From Clostridia bacterium (lineage in GTDB: Bacteria > Bacillota > Clostridia > Oscillospirales > Acutalibacteraceae): DNA of 6,589 nt. Position numbers and translations under genes: made by a program. The notes below the pieces were generated by a model. That model was not told the DNA's origin. It saw only the letters and a list, made by a program, of their open reading frames with translations, and did not search any database. The stretch spans positions 1 through 6,589 of the forward strand of contig CAAEVU010000062.1 in NCBI GenBank assembly GCA_900759575.1. The letters are read 5' to 3'. Shown here in pieces: positions 1 through 6,051 of the stretch. Every line of letters starts with the position of its first letter. Position 1 is the first letter of the stretch.

Positions 1-1308
1 ATACCCATTGATCCGCTCCCGGAACAGGGGCACATTTTCCGACTTCAAAGTGATACCCGCGGCCATGGGGTGGCCTCCATACCGTTCCATCAAATCACCG
101 CAAGCGCACACCGCTTCGAACAGAGAAAATCCTTCCACACTGCGGCCGCTGCCTTTGGCCATGTCCCCATCGGTGGAAATCACCATGCAGGGCTTTCCAA
201 AACGCTCAGTGATCCTGGAAGCCACAATGCCGATGACACCATGGTGCCATCCTTCCCCACTGACTACGATCACACGGCTATACAGCAAGGATTCGTCCTG
301 TTCGATCTTTTCCATCGCCTCTTTGGCGATTTGAGCTTCCACCTCTCTGCGCCGGTCATTGTCCTCGCAGATCTCCGCCGAAAGTGGCTGGGCTTCTTCT
401 TCATAATCGCAAGTGAGCAGCCGCACTGCCCGTTCCGGAGCGCCCATCCGGCCTGTAGCGTTGATCCGGGGAATCACCGTAAACGCCAAAGAGGTAGCGG
501 TGGCGGATTTTCCCCCCATACCGCTTTGCTCCATCAGGGCGTCCACACCGGCCCGGCCTCCGCGCGCCAGGATGGAAAGGCCCGTTTTTACAATGATCCG
601 GTTTTCTCCCAGCACAGGCACCACATCGGCCACGGTTCCCAGGGCAGCCAGATCCGCATATTCTTCCAGCACTCCCGCAGAATCCCCCTCCAGGGCCATC
701 ACCAGCTTTAAAGCCACTCCCGCACCGGAAAGGTCTTTATAAGGGCCATGATCGTCGCTTTGGTAAGCATCCACCACAGCACAGGCTTGGGGGATCTGCT
801 CCTGGGGCCGGTGATGGTCCGTGACCACCACGTCTATCCCCAACTCTTTGGCACGCTCCACCTCTTTGACGGAAGCAATGCCATTATCCACGGTGATGAT
901 CAATCCCACACCTTCTTCATGGAGGGTCTCCACGGCGTGAAGATTCATGCCGTAGCCTTCCCCTTCCCGCTGGGGTATGTAGTAGATCACATCCGCGCCC
1001 ACCGCTTCAAGATAGGTGAACAAAATAGAGGTTGCTGTGACGCCGTCGGCATCGTAGTCTCCATATACAGCGATTTTTTCAAACTCTTCTATGGCCTTGC
1101 GGATACGCTTTACAGCTTTGTCCATATCCTTCATCAAAAATGGATCGGACAGTTCCCCGCCGGACAACAGGTCCCGGATCTTTTCCTCTTCATGGAACCC
1201 TCGGATCTCCAAAAGCATTGAGAGAAAAAACGGGAGGGAATACCGCTCCGCTATCTGGGCGGCCCGCTCTCTATTTAACGGGGCCACCTCCCATTTTTTG
1301 ATGTTCAC
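1..1308 (-). CDS. recJ: RecJ single-stranded-DNA-specific 5'-3' exonuclease, N-terminal 436 residues (C-terminus beyond left edge)
   Basis: RecJ is a cytoplasmic, metal-dependent 5'-3' exonuclease on single-stranded DNA that acts in recombination, mismatch and fork repair. The minus-strand frame is open from the GTG at 1308 to position 1 (436 codons, no stop). The DHH phosphoesterase domain is complete: DYDADG at residues 84-89, TVDNG at 139-143, DHH at 164-166 and AALGTVADVVP at 221-231. PRINATGRMG lies at 280-289. The DHHA1 part follows, with EGWHHGVIGIVA at 352-363, GSGRS at 386-390 and GGHPMAAG at 411-418. Family members are usually about 560 residues or more, so the C-terminal OB-fold region lies off the window. 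I chose the GTG start because AAGGAG precedes it by 9 bases; the nearest upstream ATG codons read into a stop overlapping this GTG. It diverges from the amidohydrolase gene and seems to have its own promoter. All core motifs are present and nothing looks broken. The family assignment is near certain. Confidence 0.96.
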   Translation of the reverse strand, partial: MNIKKWEVAPLNRERAAQIAERYSLPFFLSMLLEIRGFHEEEKIRDLLSGGELSDPFLMKDMDKAVKRIRKAIEEFEKIAVYGDYDADGVTATSILFTYLEAVGADVIYYIPQREGEGYGMNLHAVETLHEEGVGLIITVDNGIASVKEVERAKELGIDVVVTDHHRPQEQIPQACAVVDAYQSDDHGPYKDLSGAGVALKLVMALEGDSAGVLEEYADLAALGTVADVVPVLGENRIIVKTGLSILARGGRAGVDALMEQSGMGGKSATATSLAFTVIPRINATGRMGAPERAVRLLTCDYEEEAQPLSAEICEDNDRRREVEAQIAKEAMEKIEQDESLLYSRVIVVSGEGWHHGVIGIVASRITERFGKPCMVISTDGDMAKGSGRSVEGFSLFEAVCACGDLMERYGGHPMAAGITLKSENVPLFRERINGY

Positions 1309-1317
1309 TTGCCATCT

Positions 1318-1323
1318 CTCCTT
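1318..1323 (-). promoter_or_regulatory. Ribosome binding site of recJ (decides the GTG start)
   Basis: On the minus strand AAGGAG sits 9 bases upstream of the GTG codon at 1308-1306. It is the only good Shine-Dalgarno match near a codon in the RecJ frame. An ATG at 1315-1313 lies between it and the GTG but is out of frame with RecJ. Confidence 0.8.
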
Positions 1324-1342
1324 ACTGGTTGCTTGAACATAT

Positions 1343-1371
1343 ATTTTATCATTTTTCCTCTAAATATGCAA
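1343..1371 (-). promoter_or_regulatory. Predicted SigA-type promoter of recJ
   Basis: On the minus strand a -35-like TTGCAT (1371-1366) is separated by 17 bases from a -10 TAAAAT (1348-1343). The -10 matches five of six consensus positions and is preceded by TG plus one base, an extended -10 element. Transcription would start near 1336, giving a leader of about 28 bases that still contains the recJ ribosome binding site. The -35 is weak (three of six). This is pattern matching only, without experimental support. Confidence 0.55.
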
Positions 1372-1376
1372 GGTGG

Positions 1377-1387
1377 GGAATCGTTCC
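1377..1387. promoter_or_regulatory. Small dyad between the divergent promoters (possible operator)
   Basis: GGAA-TCG-TTCC is a perfect 4-base inverted repeat around a 3-base centre. It lies in the gap between the two -35 boxes of the divergent promoters. The arms are short enough to occur by chance, and no regulator gene is visible in the window. It is recorded as a candidate site only. Confidence 0.15.
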
Positions 1388-1416
1388 TTGCTTTTCCGGC
1401 ATAACTGTGCCATACT
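1388..1416 (+). promoter_or_regulatory. Predicted SigA-type promoter of the amidohydrolase gene
   Basis: TTGCTT (1388-1393) and CATACT (1411-1416) are spaced by 17 bases, and TGC directly before the -10 makes an extended -10 element. Each hexamer is an imperfect match (three and four of six). The start point would be near 1423, about 40 bases before the ATG. It lies back to back with the recJ promoter, leaving only 16 bases between the two -35 boxes. No better pair is visible in this intergenic region. Confidence 0.4.
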
Positions 1417-1449
1417 GGGGAAAACTGGGAAGTGAATAAACCCGTTTGT

Positions 1450-1455
1450 GGGAGG
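1450..1455 (+). promoter_or_regulatory. Ribosome binding site of the amidohydrolase gene (decides the ATG start)
   Basis: GGGAGG ends 7 bases before the ATG at 1463. This spacing favours the ATG over the in-frame GTG at 1448, which overlaps the Shine-Dalgarno sequence and has none of its own. Confidence 0.85.
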
Positions 1456-1462
1456 AATCTTT

Positions 1463-3043
1463 ATGAAAACACTGTACTATGGGGGCACGATTCTGCCCAT
1501 GGATGGAACCGGCCAAGTGGAAAGTCTTTTGGTGGAGAATGGAACCATCCAGGCTGGGGGAAACTTGGAGGAATTGGAACCTTTGGCAAAAAGTGCACAA
1601 CGTGTAGATTTGGAAGGCCGCACTCTTTTGCCCGCTTTTGTGGACGGCCACAGCCATATCACCGCTTTGGCGCAAACCTTGGGCTTAGCCCAGCTTTCCG
1701 GATGCAAGAGTTTGGATGAAATCGGTCAAAGGCTGCGAGCTTTTCGAAGGCAATGGAGCATTCCCCCCGGAGAATGGGTGATCGGGTTTGGATATGACCA
1801 AAACGACTTAAAAGAAGGACGCCATCCCACTGCGGCGGATTTAGACGCGTTTTTGCCGGATTGCCCGGTGATGGTCACCCACACCTCCGGCCATATGGGC
1901 ACTGTCAACTCCCTAGGACTAAAAGCACTGGGCGTCCATGAAAGCACCCCTGATCCGGAAGGGGGAAAAATAGGCCGTTTGCCCGACGGCTCTCCCAACG
2001 GCTACTTAGAGGAAGCCGCATTCACCAACATGGGGTCTCGCATTCCCCGGGACCCGGAGGCTTCCCTTAAAAACCTGAAACGGGCGGAAGAGGTGTATTT
2101 CTCCCAAGGAATCACCACCATCCATGAGGGACTTGCCAGACAGCCTGAATGGGATCTGCTGGAAACAGCCGCTTCCCGTGGATTGCTTCGGAGCGATGTG
2201 GCGGCTTACGTGGACATCAAAGACAGTGCCGGACTTTTGGAAGAACACCGGGAATATTTGGGGAAATATCGAAACCGGTTGAAACTGGCTGGATACAAGC
2301 TGTTTTTGGATGGTTCCCCGCAAGGGCGCACCGCCTGGATGGAAGAGCCTTACCAAAACGGAGAAAAGGATTACCGAGGCTATCCTGTATATCAGGATCA
2401 ACAGGTGCTGGAATTTTTGGAGAAAGCGCAGCGCGAAAACATTCAGATCGCCACCCACTGCAACGGAGACGCTGCGGCAGCGCAACTTCTTCGCTGCTAC
2501 CAAACAGCCTATGAAAAATACGGCAATAACATCCGGCCCATTATGGTCCACGCCCAGCTGCTCCGACCGGATCAAGTGTCAAAACTCCGGGAGCTTCACA
2601 TGATTGCATCGTTTTTCGTGGCCCATGTGTACCATTGGGGCGACGTGCATTTGGAAAATTTCGGTGCGGAAAGGGCCTCCCAAATCAGCCCAGCCAAAAC
2701 GGCGCTGGAAAATGGCGTTGTCTTTGATTTTCATCAGGACTCGCCGGTGATTCCGCCCAACATGTTGGAAACCATCTGGTGCGCTGTCTGCCGCCACACA
2801 AAATCCGGAAAGACTTTGGGCGAAAACCAGCGGATCACCCCGGAAGAAGCCCTGCGGGCCATCACGTACAATGCCGCCTACGCCCTATTTGAAGAGCGGG
2901 ACAAAGGAACGCTTTCTCCAGGAAAACGGGCCGACATGGTGATTTTGGACCGCGATCCTCTTTCTTGTTCGGCAGAAGAATTGAAAAACCTGCATATTCT
3001 GGAAACCATCAAGGATGGGGAAACCGTATACGCAGCAGATTGA
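1463..3043 (+). CDS. YtcJ-like amidohydrolase (amidohydrolase family 3)
   Basis: This 526-residue protein belongs to the metal-dependent amidohydrolase superfamily, family 3 (YtcJ type; relatives include N-substituted formamide deformylase and AepA). Such enzymes hydrolyse amide or related C-N bonds; the substrate here cannot be told from sequence. Landmarks, counted from the ATG: an N-terminal beta-sandwich part, then DGHSH with the metal-binding pair His63 and His65; THTSGHMG near 139-146; YKLFLDGSPQGRTAW near 278-292, with Lys279 a candidate bridging residue; ATHCNGD with His332; MVHAQ with His363; HQDSP with the probable catalytic Asp426. A C-terminal KGTLSPGKRADMVILDRDPL returns to the beta-sandwich. 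The length is normal for the family. There is no signal peptide or membrane segment, so it is probably cytoplasmic. It appears to be a single-gene unit, with its own promoter and a terminator directly after the stop. Many relatives have Gly-Ser before the catalytic Asp, where this one has His-Gln. The family is secure; the exact function is not. Confidence 0.93.
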   Translation: MKTLYYGGTILPMDGTGQVESLLVENGTIQAGGNLEELEPLAKSAQRVDLEGRTLLPAFVDGHSHITALAQTLGLAQLSGCKSLDEIGQRLRAFRRQWSIPPGEWVIGFGYDQNDLKEGRHPTAADLDAFLPDCPVMVTHTSGHMGTVNSLGLKALGVHESTPDPEGGKIGRLPDGSPNGYLEEAAFTNMGSRIPRDPEASLKNLKRAEEVYFSQGITTIHEGLARQPEWDLLETAASRGLLRSDVAAYVDIKDSAGLLEEHREYLGKYRNRLKLAGYKLFLDGSPQGRTAWMEEPYQNGEKDYRGYPVYQDQQVLEFLEKAQRENIQIATHCNGDAAAAQLLRCYQTAYEKYGNNIRPIMVHAQLLRPDQVSKLRELHMIASFFVAHVYHWGDVHLENFGAERASQISPAKTALENGVVFDFHQDSPVIPPNMLETIWCAVCRHTKSGKTLGENQRITPEEALRAITYNAAYALFEERDKGTLSPGKRADMVILDRDPLSCSAEELKNLHILETIKDGETVYAAD

Positions 3044-3045
3044 CA

Positions 3046-3071
3046 AAAGGGGAAGCCTAGGCTTCCCCTTT
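3046..3071. terminator. Bidirectional rho-independent terminator (perfect 26-base palindrome)
   Basis: Two 12-base arms (AAAGGGGAAGCC and its exact complement) flank a central TA, making a perfect palindrome in the 32-base gap between two convergent stop codons (3043 on plus, 3078-3076 on minus). On the plus strand the GC-rich stem is followed by TTTCTGCTT, and on the minus strand by TTTTG, so it can end transcripts from both sides. The T-tracts are short, but the stem is strong and the position is exactly as expected. Confidence 0.9.
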
Positions 3072-3075
3072 CTGC

Positions 3076-4680
3076 TTATCCTATTTCCTCGGCGGAAGAC
3101 AACACCGCTTCCGCACAGCGAAGGCCGTCCACTGCCGCGGAGACGATGCCCCCCGCATAGCCGGCCCCTTCCCCGCAGGGATAGACTCCCCGCGCCAAAG
3201 GCGACTGGAACGTTTCATCCCGCAGTACCCGCACTGGCGAAGAACTTCTGGTTTCCGGCGCAGTGAGCACCGCGTCCCCATCGTCAAAGCCCCGCAGCCG
3301 CCGGCCCAACAGGGGCAGGGCTGCCTTCATGGAATCGGTGACAAAGGTGGGCAGGCAACTTGTCAAGTCACCCGGTACGACCCCAGGCTCATACGTGGGC
3401 ACAACACCCCCAAAGCTTTTAGAGGGAAGGCCCTCCAACAGGTCTGCCACCCGCTGGGCCGGTGCGGAATAATCGCCTCCAGCCGCTGCAAAAGCCGCCC
3501 TCTCGATTTTCCGTTGAAACGCCACTCCCGCCAAGGGGCCTTCCTCCCCATAGTCTTCGGGTGTTACGCCCACCAGCAGCGCCGCATTGCTGTTTTTTCC
3601 ATCCCGGGCCCAAGGACTCATGCCATTGGTCACAACACCCCCCAGCTCTGAGGCTGCACCTGTCACATACCCGCCGGGACACATACAAAAAGTGTACACG
3701 CCCCTGCCGTTTTCCAAATGGCAGGAAAGCTTATAATCCGCCGCTCCCAATGCAGGGTGCCCTGCGAAGGTCCCATACTGGGCACGGTCAATGAGGAAAG
3801 CTGGGTGTTCGATTCTGGCTCCTACAGAAAACGCTTTGGCCTCCATGGGAAGTCCAAGCCGGTAAAGTTCCTCAAACGTGTCACGAGCACTGTGTCCCAC
3901 CGCCAGGATCACCTGGGAGCACTCCAGGATTTCCTCGCCCCCGGGCGTCTGCAGCCGCAATCCCGTCAATTTCCCTTCCCGAAGAAGGAATCCTGACGCT
4001 TTGGTGGAAAAACGCACCTCGCCTCCCAATTCGATCACCCGCTGCCGGATAGAACGCACCACGCCGGGCAGTTTATCCGTACCGATGTGAGGTTTTGCCT
4101 CGTAAAGAATCTCTTCCGGTGCCCCGGAAGCCACCAATTCTTCCAGCACTTTCCGGATGCGTCCGTCCCCTGTGCCGGTGGTGAGCTTTCCATCGGAAAA
4201 GGTTCCTGCTCCCCCTTCTCCAAACTGAACATTGCTTTCCGGGTCCAATACCCGCTCCTTCCAAAAACGTGACACAGAGCGTTCCCGTTCCTCCACCGGT
4301 TTTCCCCGTTCCAACACAATGGGGCGCTGGCCGCATTGGGCCAAAAGCAGGGAAGCAAACATTCCCGCCGGGCCAAATCCCACCACCACAGGACGTTGAG
4401 GAAGAGTCCCGCAACGAGGCATCTCATAGTGATAGGGCAGCACTCGCTGGATGGAAGGGTCACGCCGTTTGGAAAGCAATTTATTTTCGTCTCCGTCGAT
4501 TTCCACTTCCACAGCACAGACAAAATGGACCTGGTCTTTTTTCCGGGCGTCCACCGATTTTTTCCCCAGCTTCACGGACACCACCGACCGTTCCGGCACC
4601 CGCAGCTTCTGTGCCGCCGCCCGGCGCAAATCGCCTTGTTGAAAATCCAGGGGCATTTTTAACCCTGTCAGCTTTAACAT
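3076..4680 (-). CDS. COG2509-type FAD-dependent dehydrogenase/oxidoreductase
   Basis: This 534-residue flavoprotein matches the uncharacterised FAD-dependent dehydrogenase family COG2509, common in Clostridia and of unknown substrate. Residues 1-90 form the family's N-terminal domain. The FAD-binding Rossmann motif follows (VVVGFGPAGMFASLLLA, about 98-114), with the ribose-binding Glu124 in IVLERG. The family hallmarks GEGGAGTFSDGKL (154-166) and FCMCPGG (331-337, Cys332 and Cys334) are intact. The C-terminal FAD motif YPCGEGAGYAGGIVSAAVDG is at 500-519. There is no signal peptide or membrane helix, so it should be cytoplasmic. The ATG lies inside the end of the upstream flavoprotein gene (7-base overlap), with AAAGGGG 8 bases upstream as ribosome binding site, which implies translational coupling. 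It is the last gene of the unit and ends at the palindromic terminator. The family is clear. The reaction, electron donor and acceptor are unknown. Confidence 0.93.
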   Translation of the reverse strand: MLKLTGLKMPLDFQQGDLRRAAAQKLRVPERSVVSVKLGKKSVDARKKDQVHFVCAVEVEIDGDENKLLSKRRDPSIQRVLPYHYEMPRCGTLPQRPVVVGFGPAGMFASLLLAQCGQRPIVLERGKPVEERERSVSRFWKERVLDPESNVQFGEGGAGTFSDGKLTTGTGDGRIRKVLEELVASGAPEEILYEAKPHIGTDKLPGVVRSIRQRVIELGGEVRFSTKASGFLLREGKLTGLRLQTPGGEEILECSQVILAVGHSARDTFEELYRLGLPMEAKAFSVGARIEHPAFLIDRAQYGTFAGHPALGAADYKLSCHLENGRGVYTFCMCPGGYVTGAASELGGVVTNGMSPWARDGKNSNAALLVGVTPEDYGEEGPLAGVAFQRKIERAAFAAAGGDYSAPAQRVADLLEGLPSKSFGGVVPTYEPGVVPGDLTSCLPTFVTDSMKAALPLLGRRLRGFDDGDAVLTAPETRSSSPVRVLRDETFQSPLARGVYPCGEGAGYAGGIVSAAVDGLRCAEAVLSSAEEIG

Positions 4681-5936
4681 TTCCCATTCCCCTTTCTTTT
4701 CAATCCGGCGCTACGGCCTGCCAAAAAACCAGTTGCCCACGCCCAATGCAGATTGTACCCGCCGCAATCGCCATCCAGGTTTAGCAGCTCTCCCGCCAAA
4801 TACAGACCTGGACGCTTTTTGGATTCCATGGTCCGGCAATCCACTTCTTTGAGGGGGACGCCCCCTGCCGTCACTTGGGCACTTTCCCAATCTCCTGTGC
4901 CTGTGACAGGAAAACGCCAGTCCTTACAAAGCCCGGCCGCTTTCCGCAGCTGCTGACGGGTCAAGTCTTGGAAAACCATCTCCCGGGAAACGCCCAGCTC
5001 TTTCATCAGCTCTTCCCCCACACGCAGGTTCAACACTCCCGCAAACAGCTCCCAGGCAGGATAGCCTGGATGTGTTTTTACCTGGCTCTCAAGATAGTTC
5101 AAAAGCTCCCGGTATGGCATGTCCTCCGCCAGGTCCAAGGAGACCTCTGTCCCCTTGGGCACCTGGCCCCGCAACTGAGCGGAAAGATTAAAAAGGCAGA
5201 TTCCGGACATACTTCCGTCGCCAAAAAGCACTTCGCCGGTTTCCTGGTACTGCTTTTCTCCCTGGACCCACAGAGCCGCTCTCACCCGCGCCCGCATACC
5301 TTTCAGAGAACGCAGGCTTTTTTTCGGACTTTTCAAATAGGTGAGCGAAGGGTACAGCTCCGTGACAGAGTGGCCCAACTGCCGGGCCAAAGCATACCCT
5401 CCCTCGTTCCAGGAATGTTTTGGAGAGGCTTTTCCCCCACAGGCCAGCACACACCCGGACGCCCACAGGGTGTGATTTTCGCCCAGCTCCAAACGAAAAC
5501 CTCCCTGATCCACTGCGATGGCGCTGACGCCGACATCACAGCGGGATACTACACCCAGCTCTTGACAGGAAGAACGCAGCGCTTGAAGCACTGCTGCGGC
5601 TTGCAGGTTTCTGGGGTACACCCGGCCTTCTTCATCGGCGCGGCAAAGGAGCCCCATTTTTTCAAACTCTCCCAGAATCCGGTCCGGCGGGAACGACTGC
5701 AAAAGAGCCGCCGCTTCCCCAACATCTCCGTGGTAATGAGCAGGGACGATTCCCAAATTTGTCAGATTACACCGGCCATTACCTGTGGCTAACAGCTTTT
5801 TCCCGGCCTTGGGGTTTCCTTCCAACAGCAGCACATTCACCGGCTTCCCCTGTTCCCGCTGAGCCAGAGCGGCTGCCCTGGCTGCCATCAGCCCGGCAGC
5901 TCCGGCACCGACCACTGCAATTTGCCATCGTTCCAT
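4674..5936 (-). CDS. BaiN/HI0933-family NAD(P)/FAD-dependent oxidoreductase (YhiN-like flavoprotein)
   Basis: This 420-residue flavoprotein belongs to the HI0933-like family, which includes proteins annotated as BaiN, YhiN and aminoacetone oxidase family. FAD binding is shown by IAVVGAGAAGLMAA near the N-terminus (6-19), the ribose-binding Glu39 in LLLEGN, and the family signature GNGRCNLTN (52-60). Further landmarks are ACGG (165-168), WNEGGYALARQLGHSVTELYPSLTYL (about 176-201), TAGGV (356-360) and the C-terminal FAD motif AGELLNLDGDCGGYN (381-395). The length is typical. I chose the ATG at 5936 because GGAGG sits 8 bases before it; an in-frame ATG at 5972 lacks a convincing site and would only add 12 unconserved residues ahead of the Rossmann strand. 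The name BaiN comes from a bile-acid-metabolising Clostridium, but this family is widespread and no other bai gene is here, so a bile-acid role should not be assumed. The gene is coupled to the COG2509 gene downstream. Confidence 0.93.
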   Translation of the reverse strand: MERWQIAVVGAGAAGLMAARAAALAQREQGKPVNVLLLEGNPKAGKKLLATGNGRCNLTNLGIVPAHYHGDVGEAAALLQSFPPDRILGEFEKMGLLCRADEEGRVYPRNLQAAAVLQALRSSCQELGVVSRCDVGVSAIAVDQGGFRLELGENHTLWASGCVLACGGKASPKHSWNEGGYALARQLGHSVTELYPSLTYLKSPKKSLRSLKGMRARVRAALWVQGEKQYQETGEVLFGDGSMSGICLFNLSAQLRGQVPKGTEVSLDLAEDMPYRELLNYLESQVKTHPGYPAWELFAGVLNLRVGEELMKELGVSREMVFQDLTRQQLRKAAGLCKDWRFPVTGTGDWESAQVTAGGVPLKEVDCRTMESKKRPGLYLAGELLNLDGDCGGYNLHWAWATGFLAGRSAGLKRKGNGKC

Positions 5937-6022
5937 GTTGACTTCCTCCCCGCTGGGACTGCGTTTTTGCATTTGCTTTTCATTGTACAGGGGATGAAGA
6001 AGCTTTTATTTCTATTTTAGAA
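5937..6022. other. 86-base spacer between the pdaA-like and BaiN-like genes
   Basis: The spacer holds the probable 5' leader and ribosome binding site of the BaiN-like gene. Its pdaA-proximal half is AT-rich (about 5995-6022). I see no GC-rich hairpin followed by a T-tract, so the pdaA-like transcript may continue into the flavoprotein genes. Confidence 0.5.
5945..5949 (-). promoter_or_regulatory. Ribosome binding site of the BaiN-like gene (decides the start)
   Basis: On the minus strand GGAGG is followed by 8 bases and then the ATG at 5936-5934. This supports the shorter product over the in-frame ATG at 5972. Confidence 0.8.
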
Positions 6023-6051
6023 TTATAAAGTGATTTCTTCCAACCTGCCAA
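6022..6051 (-). promoter_or_regulatory. Predicted SigA-type promoter of the two-flavoprotein operon
   Basis: On the minus strand TTGGCA (6051-6046; five of six to consensus) and a perfect TATAAT (6027-6022) are separated by 18 bases. The -35 lies within the last codons of the pdaA-like gene and the -10 overlaps its TAA stop. Transcription would start near 6015, giving a leader of about 80 bases before the ATG at 5936. It is the best hexamer match in the window. Confidence 0.6.

Noticed and set aside
70..711. A long open frame on the plus strand opposite recJ.
   Set aside because: It is antisense to a frame containing every RecJ motif, is rich in His, Arg and Ser as expected from reversed codons, and has no recognisable domain.
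1305..1352. A possible 15-codon leader peptide on the minus strand with AGAGG upstream, whose TGA overlaps the recJ GTG start.
   Set aside because: Its start codon lies within the probable recJ promoter, next to the -10 box, and the expected transcription start is downstream of it, so it would not be on the transcript. The overlap with GTG is probably incidental.
1448..1462. An in-frame GTG start that would lengthen the amidohydrolase by five residues.
   Set aside because: The GTG overlaps the GGGAGG ribosome binding site of the ATG at 1463 and has none of its own.
4875..5792. A 305-codon open frame on the plus strand opposite the BaiN-like gene.
   Set aside because: It is complementary to a well-supported flavoprotein gene, its composition is typical of an antisense shadow, and it shows no family motif or good ribosome binding site.
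5937..5972. An in-frame ATG at 5972 adding 12 residues to the BaiN-like protein.
   Set aside because: It lacks a good ribosome binding site. The internal ATG at 5936 has GGAGG at proper spacing and begins just before the conserved Rossmann strand.
5982..5987. TACAAT on the minus strand as an alternative -10 for the BaiN-like gene.
   Set aside because: No acceptable -35 lies 16-18 bases upstream, and the TTGGCA/TATAAT pair nearby is much better.
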